From: VAYN01 sp963702075
GTDB taxonomy: Bacteria; Actinomycetota; Thermoleophilia; Solirubrobacterales; 70-9
Reading direction: 5' to 3'
Assembly: GCA_963702075.1 (NCBI GenBank)
Contig: OY969703.1
Coordinates: 930,001 to 994,000, forward strand
Length of the DNA stretch: 64,000 bases
Part shown: positions 50,609 through 59,677 of the stretch, piece after piece
Layout: each line of letters begins with the position of its first letter
Position numbering within the stretch: position 1 is the first letter of the stretch
Made by a program: the position numbers and the translations under genes
The notes under the pieces: model-generated
Told to the model about the DNA's origin: nothing
The model's input: the letters and a program-made list of their open reading frames with translations, nothing else
Databases searched by the model: none

Positions 50609-53203
50609 GTGGCAGAAGAGACCTGCGTGCTCGATCCGGTCGAGTTCATTCCAGAGCGCGTGGAGCTGGCGTTGGACCAGATCGGCCTCGAAATCCGCGT
50701 TGACGGGGTGGACTGGGGCGAGTCGCAGATCACCCCGCAGATGGTCCGGCAGGCCGAAGGGGAAAGCTCTTCTGAGGGCCATCGCGACGGGGTGCAGATC
50801 CGCATCCCCCTCCGAGTCAAGGAAGAGGGCGAAGTCTCCCTTGCCGAAGCGGCACACAAGCTCCAGCAGAAGTGGGGCACGATTCAGGACTTCGGTGGCT
50901 GGATTCGCCGCGACTTCGATGACGAGGGCGGCTTCGCCGGGTCGATCGGCTACAAGATCCTCCGTCACACCGCAGCGATCTCCGGTTTGGACGGCTGGCT
51001 CTTCGCCCACAATCGAGACGCCCCGGACGTGGTTCTCACCGCGACCCGCTGGCCGATCGGGTACCGCACCGATGAACGGGAAGGCGAAACGGTCACCTCA
51101 GCGCCGGGCGCCCGGCACCTCGAGATCGTCGAGCCGGCCAGTCCGGGTAGCGCCAAGGGTCTCTGGCGCGGTCGCTTCACGAACAAAGGTGACCAGGATC
51201 TCCGCGGCCTGATTCTCTCGCGGGAGTGCTACGACGCCCCTGCCAATCTCTCCGACCCGACGGCTCAGATGCACTACCTGGCCAAGAACCTGACGCCTAA
51301 AGGCGGGGCGGAAGTAGTGGCCGGGCCGACCGCGCCGGAAGTGCGCGCCGTCGGCGCCGTGGCAAGCAGTACTACCTCGATCGCGCCCGCACTCCCTGCC
51401 GGTACCGCCAAGGGCGACCTCCTGATCATGGTGGCGGAGTCGGGTGGCGCTGGGACCGGCGAAGAAGCGAACACGCCGCTGACTGCTGCCGGGTGGTCAA
51501 CCCCGCCGGCACCCTACGCCGACCAGAAAAAAGGCAACACCCGTCTCACCGTTCTGTACCGGATCGCTACCGGCTCTGATGCGACCGCGACCAACGACAC
51601 CGGCGACCATCAGCTCGCGAAGATCATCGGCATAAAGGTCGGCACCTTCGACCCCGACGAACCCTTCAACATCGCGGCGGTCGGCACGCAGGCAGCAACG
51701 AAATCGGTCTCGATCCCAGGCGCTACGACCACCCGTGACAATTGCCTGGTACTCGCACTCGCCAGCGGCAATCTCCCCGACGCGGCGACCTCAACCGAGT
51801 TCGGTGCCGCCACCAACGCGAGTCTCACCGAACTCACGGAGCGGATCGACAACACGCAGACCGCAGGCGACGGTGGCGCGATCTACGCGGCCTCGGGCGT
51901 CAAGGCGGCCAAAGGCGCCTACAGCGCGACGACGCTCACCGCAGTGACCGAAGCCGAACGGGCGGTCGCCTCCCTCGCTATCAACGCTCCGATCTACGTC
52001 CAGCACACCACGCTCACCGCAGGCTGGCTGACGATTCTCGGCTCTCAGATCGGGGGGGTCGAACACATGACCCACCAGGGGCCGCGGCCGATGTGGATGC
52101 GGATCTTCGATCCGGGGCCGGTGGCGGGCGGAGTGCAGCTGCAGCTCCAGGCGCGCGCGCTCGGCGCCAGCCGCTGGGATGACTCTCTGCCGATCATCTC
52201 GACGCCGATCGTCGGGGGCTGGATTCCCGTCTACCTCGGTGTGCCGCGCCCTGAGGCTGCGGTCCTCGGCAACGAGCGCTGGGAGTGCCGCCTGCAGGCG
52301 CGGGCGCCGGGAGGGTCGGGGACGATCCGCATTCGGGACGTGTACCCGCTGAGCAGCGAGCAGTACATGGTGCTGCGCGAGCCCGAACAGCAACTGGTGG
52401 CCGACAACCAATCGCAAAGGTCACCCGCGACCGTTGAAGACAAATCCACCGTGGGGACGATCGCCTGGACGAATCCTGGAAACGCGAAAGCATCCGACAA
52501 CAGCTACGCGGCCTCTACCCTTGAAACGCCACTGAGGCAGTCGCACTATCTAGCGGCGAAAGCGTTCGGGTTCACGCTGCCCGGCGCGGCTGTCGTCCTG
52601 GGAATCGGAGTGAGCATCGAGCGGACCGTCGCGGGTCCATCAGGTGTCCGGGTGTTTGATGCAGGGGTCAAGTTGATGAAGGGCGGCGTCGTCGGGGGAG
52701 AAGATAAGGCTGGCAAATACACGGGGGGGAACCTCATCGAATGGGAGCACTTCGAAAAGATTGTCGCTTATGGCGACCAGTCGTCACTCTGGGGCCGTAG
52801 CTGGACCGGGACTGATATCAACGCAGAAGGCTTCGGTGTCGCAATCTCAGTCTTCGGAGAAGGCAGCGGTGGAATCGCCCAAGTCGACTCCACCTCGATC
52901 ACCGTCTATTACACGGAAGCCGCCGACGAATCGAAGGTGTGCTTTGCGAGTCGTGCGGTCGAGCCCCGAAGCGACGGCGTGTACCGACAGCACCCGTCGG
53001 AAGACGTGTGGGGGCGGTTGATCCCCGACGGGTTCCTCCCTGCTGTGCCACCTGGCGGGGCGGAGGGGAAGAAAACGCGAACGCTCGTAATCCCGAGCGC
53101 TGGTGATCTACAGATGCTGCCCGATGGCAGTGCCGCTACGCCGCTGGAAGGCCGACCTTTCGCGCGCGATGGCTATCACTTCGCGCGCGAGGCTGCTGGC
53201 TGA
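50609..53203 (+). CDS. Distal tail / minor tail protein
   Basis: This 864-aa protein starts with a Dit-like part (FIPERVELALDQIGLEIRVD, VRQAEGESSSEGHRDGVQI) and continues with beta domains, including an Ig-like TTSIAPALPAGTAKGDLLIM of the kind common in actinophage tails. It follows the tape measure directly (GGAGGGAGGTGAAGC before the GTG). It probably forms the tail tip. Its 3' end is overlapped by 28 bp by a reverse-strand gene. Confidence 0.75.
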   Translation: MAEETCVLDPVEFIPERVELALDQIGLEIRVDGVDWGESQITPQMVRQAEGESSSEGHRDGVQIRIPLRVKEEGEVSLAEAAHKLQQKWGTIQDFGGWIRRDFDDEGGFAGSIGYKILRHTAAISGLDGWLFAHNRDAPDVVLTATRWPIGYRTDEREGETVTSAPGARHLEIVEPASPGSAKGLWRGRFTNKGDQDLRGLILSRECYDAPANLSDPTAQMHYLAKNLTPKGGAEVVAGPTAPEVRAVGAVASSTTSIAPALPAGTAKGDLLIMVAESGGAGTGEEANTPLTAAGWSTPPAPYADQKKGNTRLTVLYRIATGSDATATNDTGDHQLAKIIGIKVGTFDPDEPFNIAAVGTQAATKSVSIPGATTTRDNCLVLALASGNLPDAATSTEFGAATNASLTELTERIDNTQTAGDGGAIYAASGVKAAKGAYSATTLTAVTEAERAVASLAINAPIYVQHTTLTAGWLTILGSQIGGVEHMTHQGPRPMWMRIFDPGPVAGGVQLQLQARALGASRWDDSLPIISTPIVGGWIPVYLGVPRPEAAVLGNERWECRLQARAPGGSGTIRIRDVYPLSSEQYMVLREPEQQLVADNQSQRSPATVEDKSTVGTIAWTNPGNAKASDNSYAASTLETPLRQSHYLAAKAFGFTLPGAAVVLGIGVSIERTVAGPSGVRVFDAGVKLMKGGVVGGEDKAGKYTGGNLIEWEHFEKIVAYGDQSSLWGRSWTGTDINAEGFGVAISVFGEGSGGIAQVDSTSITVYYTEAADESKVCFASRAVEPRSDGVYRQHPSEDVWGRLIPDGFLPAVPPGGAEGKKTRTLVIPSAGDLQMLPDGSAATPLEGRPFARDGYHFAREAAG

Positions 53204-53517
53204 TCGACCCGCAGGCCCCTCAGCCCGACCTCGCAACCTAGTTCTTCCGGGATGTAGGTCGTCACTTCGTTTACAAGGGAGCCATCGGGTTCCACTTCAG
53301 CTTCGTGCTGTTCGAGCCACCACGTGGCTCGACAGTGGAAATGCCGCAGAGCAACGCGGCGGCATGAGTGAACCGCTCCGCCAGTGGAACGCACCGCTCC
53401 AACGGCTTCACCGTGGGTCATATAGATCTCGAACTGAGGCCGCTGTGCCTGGGCGATGCTGCACATGCAAAGCACGACCAGAAGCGGCAACGCAGTGGCT
53501 AGGATTCTCTTCGTCAT
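53176..53517 (-). CDS. Secreted protein, reverse-strand moron gene 1
   Basis: This 113-aa protein has a signal peptide (TKRILATALPLLVVLCMCSI, cleavage near AQA) and a mature part with four cysteines (CRRVALRHFHC and others) suited to disulphides. AGGAGG lies before the ATG. It is opposite to the late operon inside the tail module, as expected for a lysogeny-expressed moron. No family recognised; an effect on the host envelope or on superinfection is possible. Confidence 0.6.
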   Translation of the reverse strand: MTKRILATALPLLVVLCMCSIAQAQRPQFEIYMTHGEAVGAVRSTGGAVHSCRRVALRHFHCRATWWLEQHEAEVEPDGSLVNEVTTYIPEELGCEVGLRGLRVDQPAASRAK

Positions 53518-53540
53518 CGGGACTACCTCCTGATGGCCAT

Positions 53541-53569
53541 GCCCCGGAGTGTTAGAGCACTGCCGGGGC
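53541..53569. terminator. Hairpin between the two moron genes
   Basis: GCCCCGG with CCGGGGC and an inner AGTG/CACT pair make an 11-bp stem with one bulged G and loop TTAGAG. It lies between the two reverse-strand genes and could end the lipoprotein transcript. No U-tract. Confidence 0.45.
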
Positions 53570-53612
53570 GCTTGATTGATCGGGACACCTTAACGCCTCG
53601 ACTCTCGATCCG

Positions 53613-53846
53613 CTAGCAGGCTTCCGCCCGAACTGCGGCGATCTCGCTCGTCTTCGCTTCCACTTCAGCGTGCGAGGTCTCGAAGCCTTCGGCGATCCGG
53701 TCTACTTCTTCAGAGACCTGGGCGGGGCTGAGGCACCCCGATCCTGAACCCGCGCTACCGCCGCCTGCCCCCGTGCTTCCACCGCCGCAAGCGGCGAGCA
53801 ACAACGCCGCCGCCACGGGCGCCGCCGCCAAAGCCCTGCTTCGCAT
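53613..53846 (-). CDS. Small lipoprotein, reverse-strand moron gene 2
   Basis: This 77-aa lipoprotein has a leader ending LLLAAC (Cys20), a Gly/Ser linker, and a short helical domain with two more cysteines (CLSPAQVSEEVDRIAEGF and the C-terminal AEAC). The ATG at 53846 is chosen because it follows GGAGGGG and starts a proper leader; the frame runs further upstream without need. Exported lipoproteins on prophages often block superinfection, which is a family-level idea, not seen here. Confidence 0.6.
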   Translation of the reverse strand: MRSRALAAAPVAAALLLAACGGGSTGAGGGSAGSGSGCLSPAQVSEEVDRIAEGFETSHAEVEAKTSEIAAVRAEAC

Positions 53847-53949
53847 CCCGTCACTCCCCTCCGGTTGCTGATCGGCACATCCGAACGCCCGGATCGTACC
53901 CAAACCCGCCTTCCACCTGCTCCGAAACCGAAAGGACGCGCACGCACAT

Positions 53950-54561
53950 ATGGGCGACAACGTCAAAGTCAACGAAGGCACCGGCCCCGTCATAGCCACC
54001 GACGAAGTGGGGGGCGCCCAGCATCAGAGGGTCAAGGTCGAGTTCGGCGAAGACGGCGCGGCGACTCAGGTCTCCGAAGCAAGCCCCCTGCCGGTAGGTG
54101 GAACCGCTCTTGGCACGACGGGTGAAGCCGACGCCACCGGCAACGGCGGGGTAATCGGGGTGCTGAAGAGGATCCGGGCGCTTCTCGAAGGCGTCGGGAG
54201 CCTGAGCCTGGTTCCGAGAACCTCGGGAGGTCTCTCGAAGACGGGCTTCGTATCCGCTGCGAGCACCAACGCCACCAGCGCCAAGGGAAGCCCGGGGCAG
54301 GTGTACGGCTGGGCGATCTCCAACGAGGAAGCGAACTGGATCTACCTCAAGTTCTACGACACCAGCTCCGCCCCGGCCCCCGGCACCACCGCGCAGTACT
54401 TCATTGTCGGCGTGCCACCCGGCGGGACGGCAAGCGCCAACCACTCCAGCGGCATTGCCTTCGCCACCGGGATCGGCTTGGGCCTCACCAAAGGGGCGGC
54501 CAATTCGAACGCAGAAGCGGTAAGCGCCAGCAAAGTCGCCGTCGCCGTGTTCTGGAAGTAA
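53950..54561 (+). CDS. Virion-associated protein
   Basis: This 203-aa protein has an N-terminal GGAQHQRVKVEFGEDGAATQ segment seen in many actinophage structural proteins, a coiled-coil ADATGNGGVIGVLKRIRALL, and a C-terminal beta domain (YGWAISNEEANWIYLKFYDT, QYFIVGVPPGGTASANHSSG). It probably binds the tail or capsid surface. GAAAGGACGCGC lies upstream of the ATG. Confidence 0.65.
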   Translation: MGDNVKVNEGTGPVIATDEVGGAQHQRVKVEFGEDGAATQVSEASPLPVGGTALGTTGEADATGNGGVIGVLKRIRALLEGVGSLSLVPRTSGGLSKTGFVSAASTNATSAKGSPGQVYGWAISNEEANWIYLKFYDTSSAPAPGTTAQYFIVGVPPGGTASANHSSGIAFATGIGLGLTKGAANSNAEAVSASKVAVAVFWK

Positions 54562-54579
54562 GCGGCCGGTCGCCGGACC

Positions 54580-56313
54580 ATGTCGCTCCTCCTTCTCTTC
54601 CGGGAAACTTCGGCGCCGAGCAGGATCGCGGTCGCCCGCGAGTACCCACCCGACGACCTCTACTGGTACGTCGAGCCCCCCAAGGGCCGACCCTCGCGCT
54701 GGGCGGCAGACGAGGCTTTGACCGAGAACGTCATCGCCGACATGCGGCTGGTCGACGACATGCCGGGTGGCGACAAGGAAGGCTCGGGAGTCCTCGCCAG
54801 AGACCCTCGCACCTCCTGGTCAGACCTGGTCCCCTTCAGCGACATTACCGTCAAAGGGCGAGGCGGCGAGGAAGTCGCCCACTATCGCCTCGACAAGACT
54901 CCGGAGTCAGACGGCGAGCACATGGCGATCACGACCGAGGCAGTCGGGTGGTCAAAGGCGCTCGAAGACGACAACGCCCTGATCGGCCCGGGGTTCATCG
55001 ACAGCGACCTGAGCAAGTGGGGCGACCCGAGCACCCAGCGGAAGATCAACATGCTCGCCCTCAAACGGACGTTCGCGAACGTGTCGATCTCCGCAGCCAG
55101 CGGTGGGGCCGGGGAAGCAGACCCCGCCATGCTTATCGAGATCAGCCAGTGGGGCGGCGAAACGAAGCCGACCGGGGAGTCGTGGTACTTCGGCGGCGGC
55201 GTAGAGCTAGGCGCGGCGCTCTACGACTTCATCGTTCCTCACGCCGCCGGCACCTCGGAACTCACCCATCAGATGAGGATCGCGACCAACGATCTCGACG
55301 AACCGAACGCCGGTGTCGGCCCCAGCCACGTCAACACCCCGGCCGCTCAGCAACAAGCGGCGGCTACCGCAGCCGGCGCCAGGTACGCCTTCTGGAACTT
55401 CATCTGGAACCTCGGCGGCTCGGGCGAAAACTCCGGCGATACGTGGGGCTTCGCCAACCCTCGCATCATCGGCAAGGACGCATGGGAAAACCTCGCCCTG
55501 CAAGGGACCTGGCCGAACGTCGGCTTCACCGTCTCCCAGATGCTCGGGTGGGCGATCCCGCAGTTCACCTGCCTCGAAGCTCGCCCCGAAGACCTCGAAG
55601 ATCTCGGCTACATCATCGGGCAGGCGTGGTTCTCAGACCCCGGCCCGATGTCTCAGGTGGTGCAGGAGCTCACCAAATACGAACTGCGCGACTGGTTCGT
55701 CTTCGGGGGCAAACGCTTCCAGCTAAAACAGCCGGGCACCTACGGCCGCCGCTGGCAGGCATACGCGGGACCTTCGAGCTTGCAGGAACAGGGCTTCGAC
55801 GCCGCCCGGTCATGGAAGGAAATCCTCGTCTCCTACCAGGACGTGGACGGGACCACGCGGACGGTAGGGCCCCCGGGGTCTGGTGCCGACGTGGAAAGCG
55901 CTTCGCTGGAAATCACCGATCCCGACCACCCGGCAGTGCGGGCAGCGGAAGCCTACGGGCCGAAGTTCATTCGTCGCGACCGACTCGATCTCAAGGGGAT
56001 CAGCACCCCGTCGCGTGCGATCGAAGTCGGCGAAATCTGGTTGCGGGAAGCCAACCGTTTAAACCGCTCGGGCTCGGCGGTCTTCGCTGATTACCTGATG
56101 GATGACCGCGGGGTGATGCGGCCGGTCTCGCACCTGCGGGCCGGGGACGAAGTCCGCTTCCCAGATGCTGCGGATACGAGCTACCGCAGGGTGGTCAGGC
56201 GCACCTACGAACACGCCACCCGGACCTGCACCGTCGACCTTGATGCGCCGCCGGAAGGGCTGCAGGCGCTGCTTGAACGCCTACAGGCCGACATCCGAAA
56301 CCTTGCCCTTTAA
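54580..56313 (+). CDS. Minor tail / baseplate protein
   Basis: This 577-aa protein starts with LLLLFRETSAPSRIAVAREY and has WSDLVPFSDITVKGRGGEEV, a central SWYFGGGVELGAALYDF region and a C-terminal beta domain (VMRPVSHLRAGDEVRFPDAA, TYEHATRTCTVDLDAPP). The layout fits a tail-tip hub or baseplate protein following the distal-tail gene. No enzymatic motif is visible. Confidence 0.65.
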   Translation: MSLLLLFRETSAPSRIAVAREYPPDDLYWYVEPPKGRPSRWAADEALTENVIADMRLVDDMPGGDKEGSGVLARDPRTSWSDLVPFSDITVKGRGGEEVAHYRLDKTPESDGEHMAITTEAVGWSKALEDDNALIGPGFIDSDLSKWGDPSTQRKINMLALKRTFANVSISAASGGAGEADPAMLIEISQWGGETKPTGESWYFGGGVELGAALYDFIVPHAAGTSELTHQMRIATNDLDEPNAGVGPSHVNTPAAQQQAAATAAGARYAFWNFIWNLGGSGENSGDTWGFANPRIIGKDAWENLALQGTWPNVGFTVSQMLGWAIPQFTCLEARPEDLEDLGYIIGQAWFSDPGPMSQVVQELTKYELRDWFVFGGKRFQLKQPGTYGRRWQAYAGPSSLQEQGFDAARSWKEILVSYQDVDGTTRTVGPPGSGADVESASLEITDPDHPAVRAAEAYGPKFIRRDRLDLKGISTPSRAIEVGEIWLREANRLNRSGSAVFADYLMDDRGVMRPVSHLRAGDEVRFPDAADTSYRRVVRRTYEHATRTCTVDLDAPPEGLQALLERLQADIRNLAL

Positions 56314-56372
56314 CCCGACTACTGGAGGCATCGACGTGCTCTGTGAACCCACCACGAATAGCGGAGAGCGTG

Positions 56373-56597
56373 ATGGCCGATGAGTCACGGGACGCCTGGC
56401 GCCTTAATCAGCTCGAGGATCAACGGAAGACCGATGCAGCTCGAATCGACTCCTTGGAGGATCGGATGCTCCTAGTCGAGACCAAAGAAGCCAGCCGTGA
56501 ACGGAAAGCCAATCGTGCCGTGACCGGTGTTATCACCCTCGGGATCGCGATTGCCTCCGGGATCGCCGTCGCGCTGTTCTCCGGAGGGCACCCATGA
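56373..56597 (+). CDS. XhlA-like membrane-anchored coiled-coil protein
   Basis: This 74-aa protein has a charged coiled coil (LNQLEDQRKTDAARIDSLED) and a C-terminal membrane span (TGVITLGIAIASGIAVALF), the layout of XhlA/holin-accessory proteins. The ATG at 56373 follows GGAGAG by 6 nt; a GTG at 56343 is the alternative. It overlaps the next gene by 4 bp. Confidence 0.6.
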   Translation: MADESRDAWRLNQLEDQRKTDAARIDSLEDRMLLVETKEASRERKANRAVTGVITLGIAIASGIAVALFSGGHP

Positions 56598-57340
56598 ACG
56601 CTGACACGGCGAAGTTGGCCACCCTCGCTCCCGACTGGGTGAAACGCGAGCGCCGCCGAGAGCTCCGCTTCTGGGGCTCCCTAGTGGTCGCCATCGTCGC
56701 CATCGCCGGCGCGACCTACGCCGTCGTCGTCAACAAGGAACAGGACACCCAGATCACCCGGATCGAACCCAAAGTGACGAAGCTCGAACAGACCCCGTGT
56801 GCGAAGGACGCCACCTCGAGGGCCTGTCAGAAGCTCCGCGCCGAAGTCGAGCAGGCGGCCGGGATCCAGGTGACCTGCATTCCCTTTCGTCGTGCCGGCT
56901 ACCTTTGCCCGCGGCCCGGCTCAGAGCTCGCCAATCAACAGGCGAGCGTGGGAGGTGATGCCCAACAGCCCGGTTCCATCGGCCATCAGCAACCTTCGCC
57001 GTCTCCGAGTGGGGGTGGTGGGAGCGGAACTGAAGCAGATAAAGGTGGGGGGCACGGATCGCCTGCGCCGGGACATGGCGGCAGCGGTGGACCAGCTGCA
57101 CCGGCCGGAAGCGGCAGCGCCCCGGCGCCCGCGCCGACGTCGAGCGGCAGCAGCGGCCAGCAGAGCACCGCGGTCCCGCCCCCAGTCGCAGAAGAACACG
57201 CCGACCACCCTCTCCCTGAAGCAGTAGAAGCTACGGGTAAAGCAGTAGGTGGCGTTGTTGAAAAGGCGGGTGGTGCTGCTCAGGGAGTAGTTGAAGGTGT
57301 GGGGAAGACGGGGGACTGCTTGCTGCGGGGTGGTTGCTGA
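56594..57340 (+). CDS. Membrane-anchored Pro/Gly/Ser-rich protein
   Basis: This 248-aa protein has one span (about residues 27-46, FWGSLVVAIVAIAGATYAVV) near the N-terminus, then a Cys-containing stretch (TPCAKDATSRACQKLRAEVE, CIPFRRAGYLC) and a long low-complexity tail rich in Gly, Ser, Ala and Pro. Such a protein would span the cell wall like a spanin or stalk. It is placed with the lysis genes. No domain recognised. Confidence 0.55.
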   Translation: MNADTAKLATLAPDWVKRERRRELRFWGSLVVAIVAIAGATYAVVVNKEQDTQITRIEPKVTKLEQTPCAKDATSRACQKLRAEVEQAAGIQVTCIPFRRAGYLCPRPGSELANQQASVGGDAQQPGSIGHQQPSPSPSGGGGSGTEADKGGGHGSPAPGHGGSGGPAAPAGSGSAPAPAPTSSGSSGQQSTAVPPPVAEEHADHPLPEAVEATGKAVGGVVEKAGGAAQGVVEGVGKTGDCLLRGGC

Positions 57341-57591
57341 TGGCGGTTCGGGTTCGCGCTGACGGCACGATTCTCTGTGCGGCGATGCACCCGGCCCGCG
57401 ACGACGACCGGGCCTACATCGACGACGGTCTGCACTACAAGCTCGGAGTCGAGCTTGGCGCGCTCGTGACGGAGCCGATGCACGCCGACGCTGGGAACCC
57501 CGGCCGCGGCGGCCACGCCGCACATGGTGAGTGGTGGTGGGCCGACGAGGTCCCCGATGACGTCGTCATCGAGCGCTGGTCCGAGGGGTGA
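57340..57591 (+). CDS. Hypothetical phage protein
   Basis: This 83-aa protein (VRVRADGTILCAAMHPARDD and HGEWWWADEVPDDVVIERW) shares one base with the preceding stop and overlaps the next gene by 4 bp. It is Trp-rich at the C-terminus. No family recognised. Confidence 0.55.
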   Translation: MAVRVRADGTILCAAMHPARDDDRAYIDDGLHYKLGVELGALVTEPMHADAGNPGRGGHAAHGEWWWADEVPDDVVIERWSEG

Positions 57592-57794
57592 TGCAGATGA
57601 AGCAGACCGTCACGATTCATCGCACGGCTGACCGCCACGCCGAGCTACATCGGCGCCAGTTCGCGGAGACGCGAGAGGCCACGGTCGAAGCGGGCGACCT
57701 CGCCGATGTTCTCGATGCCGCCTTGGACGTGATGGAGATGAGCGACGCCGCGCCCGGCCAATTCACGATCTCCATCGACTGGCCACACGAGTGA
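57588..57794 (+). CDS. Hypothetical phage protein
   Basis: This 68-aa acidic, helical protein contains ETREATVEAGDLADVLDAAL. The start is GTG 57588 or the following ATGs. It is coupled to neighbours by overlap. Function unknown. Confidence 0.5.
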   Translation: MMQMKQTVTIHRTADRHAELHRRQFAETREATVEAGDLADVLDAALDVMEMSDAAPGQFTISIDWPHE

Positions 57795-57907
57795 TGCAGG
57801 TCGCCTTCGACAGAGACCTCAAGCCCTGGATGACCGTCTCAGGTGGAGGAGGAGACGAGAGGGTGGAGTGGCCGGAGCCGATCTACGAGCTTGAAGAGGT
57901 GCTCTGA
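57794..57907 (+). CDS. Small phage protein (37 aa)
   Basis: A 37-codon frame starts with ATG at 57794, sharing one base with the previous stop, and reads MQVAFDRDLKPWMTVSGGGG followed by an acidic end. Its last 25 bp overlap the convergent reverse gene. Weak but consistent with the coupled pattern. Confidence 0.35.
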   Translation: MQVAFDRDLKPWMTVSGGGGDERVEWPEPIYELEEVL

Positions 57908-58092
57908 GGTTGCTCGCGCATCGCAGCCGCCTCTCCAAGATCTAACGGCACCACGTACCAGCCATAGTTCGCGAAGGGCGGGCGCGGCGTCCAGTCGGCC
58001 CCGGCCTCCAGCGCCGCCTCTTCGGTGCTGTACGCGCCGAGCAGCGCGTCGCCGTCGTAACCGCCGTCTGCCATCAGCACGAACACCCGCAT
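57883..58092 (-). CDS. Hypothetical reverse-strand protein
   Basis: This 69-aa protein (MRVFVLMADGGYDGDALLGA, then a WTPRPPFANYGWYVVPL segment) resembles short phage proteins with an 'aYST-EEAA' pattern. It is one of three reverse genes (57883-58663) that interrupt the late operon just before the endolysin. Function unknown. Confidence 0.5.
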   Translation of the reverse strand: MRVFVLMADGGYDGDALLGAYSTEEAALEAGADWTPRPPFANYGWYVVPLDLGEAAAMREQPQSTSSSS

Positions 58093-58103
58093 GGTCGGCC
58101 AGT

Positions 58104-58295
58104 CTACCGCCCACCCCGGGCACCCCCGGCTCGCAGACGTCGCAAGTCATCCTCTTCCAAAGCAGCAAGTGGGAGGCGTGTGACTTCCCACCCTGTCCTT
58201 CGGAATGTCTCGGCGACCTCCTCGAAGAGGATCGGAACTTCGATCCCACCGGGCTCCGACCGGACAAGCCAGAAGTGCCGATCGTCCTCGTCCAC
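58104..58295 (-). CDS. Hypothetical reverse-strand protein
   Basis: This 63-aa protein starts with GTG (MDEDDRHFWLVRSEPGGIEV) and has a helical middle. It is 11 bp from the previous reverse gene and belongs to the same short reverse operon. No family recognised. Confidence 0.45.
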   Translation of the reverse strand: MDEDDRHFWLVRSEPGGIEVPILFEEVAETFRRTGWEVTRLPLAALEEDDLRRLRAGGARGGR

Positions 58296-58396
58296 CGGGA
58301 GCGCCCTTTCAGGTAGCGGCGCCTCCCTACCACAGAGCTTCGAGCGGGCTTGACGTGACTGTCAAGGCTTGCGTTTGGTACTGCGGCGTTTAGGGG

Positions 58397-58663
58397 TCAG
58401 GCTGCCGCAGAGATTGCGGCCTCCACGATCTCGCCATCGAGCCAGTGGCGGATCGGCAGGGCGGGCGTATCCACCTCTGAGGCCGGTTCACGGGGGCGAT
58501 ATTCCGCCGTCCGGGCCCGGGCCATCTCAGCGACAACCGCCTCAACGTCAGCGACAGGCATCGAGTGGATAAGACCTTGGCGCCCCTGCGCGGTTGCGAT
58601 CTCCGCCTCCCAGCGAGCCTCTGATGCAAACAGCGTCAGCTTCGTGATCAACACGTCGGGCAT
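58397..58663 (-). CDS. Hypothetical reverse-strand protein
   Basis: This 88-aa protein (MPDVLITKLTLFASEARWEA, AEYRPREPASEVDTPALP) is the first gene of the reverse group. The 113-bp gap to the divergent endolysin gene probably holds promoters in both directions. Function unknown. Confidence 0.5.
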   Translation of the reverse strand: MPDVLITKLTLFASEARWEAEIATAQGRQGLIHSMPVADVEAVVAEMARARTAEYRPREPASEVDTPALPIRHWLDGEIVEAAISAAA

Positions 58664-58776
58664 GAACCAACTCTAGCGCTCCCCTCCGTCCCCAGCTTCC
58701 CCCTGAACCTCGCCGCGTAGCTCCCCCCTCTCAGCGGCCTCCATAGAAGACACCAATCCGAAAGGAAGGCACCCTC

Positions 58777-59664
58777 GTGCCCACCAAGACGGCCGTTCAC
58801 CGGCCACTTCATCTTGCGACGCCTCTCACCAAAGGCCCCGATGTACGGGCGCTCCAGAAGGCGCTGAAGGACGGCCTCCACCACTACAAGATCGACTGGC
58901 TCCCGGTGACGGTCGACGGCGAGCTCGGTCCGCAGACCGTCCACGCCGCCCGGTTCTACACCTGGGTCCTGGGTCTCGGCACGGGTCATCGGCGCCCGAT
59001 CCAGAAGCGCCACACGATCTCTGAGGCTACGCAGCGTCTCATTCGGGTGCCCCGGTCACGCTCGGCGCTCGAGCGAAACCGTGCGAAGCGCCGGCAGCCT
59101 CGCCTCTCGAAGATCCGCAAGTCGCAGTCGGAGGGTCCGGCGGCGGCGGTCGCAGGTGCCCGTGCCTGCATCGGCATCACCGAGAGTCCGGCAGGATCGA
59201 ACACCGGCCCCGACCGCACGATCGTCGTCATGGGCAAGAAGGTCGTGGTCGGCGTCAGCGCCTTTGAGCGTGCCTGGGGCCTCGGCGCCTGCTACTGGTG
59301 CCTCTGCTTCGCCTGCTTCTGGGTGAAATGGGCGGGCGGGAAGATCTCGGGCAACTGCGCCTACTCCGTGGCGATCGAAGGATATGCCCGTAACCACGAA
59401 AACGGCTGGGTACAGGTGCCAGTCTCCGAGGCGCGGCCGGGAGACATTTCGATCTGGAAGTTTGAAGGCCCGAACGCCCTGAGTGACCACGGCGAGCTGA
59501 TCGTCGAGGTCCACAACGGCCCGACCGAAGACGTCGGCGGGAACACCGGGGCCGACAGCGGCGGCTCTCAGTCCAACGGCGGGGGCGTCTTCGCCAAGCA
59601 GGTCCCCGGCGATTCCCGCGACCTCTCGATGCTCTCGATGGTCTGCCGTCCCCTCTACAGCTAA
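58777..59664 (+). CDS. Endolysin: peptidoglycan-binding plus CHAP-like amidase/peptidase
   Basis: This 295-aa protein has an N-terminal PG-binding-like repeat (TKGPDVRALQKALKDGLHHY, VDGELGPQTVHAARFY) and a C-terminal CHAP-type domain with the nucleophile Cys region YWCLCFACFWVKWAGGK (about residue 172), PGDISIWKF and the catalytic His region SDHGELIVEV (about 236), then VGGNTG. It cleaves cell-wall peptide. GAAAGGAAGGC precedes the GTG. The holin-like gene follows. Confidence 0.83.
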   Translation: MPTKTAVHRPLHLATPLTKGPDVRALQKALKDGLHHYKIDWLPVTVDGELGPQTVHAARFYTWVLGLGTGHRRPIQKRHTISEATQRLIRVPRSRSALERNRAKRRQPRLSKIRKSQSEGPAAAVAGARACIGITESPAGSNTGPDRTIVVMGKKVVVGVSAFERAWGLGACYWCLCFACFWVKWAGGKISGNCAYSVAIEGYARNHENGWVQVPVSEARPGDISIWKFEGPNALSDHGELIVEVHNGPTEDVGGNTGADSGGSQSNGGGVFAKQVPGDSRDLSMLSMVCRPLYS

Positions 59665-59677
59665 AGGAGATCCTCCA

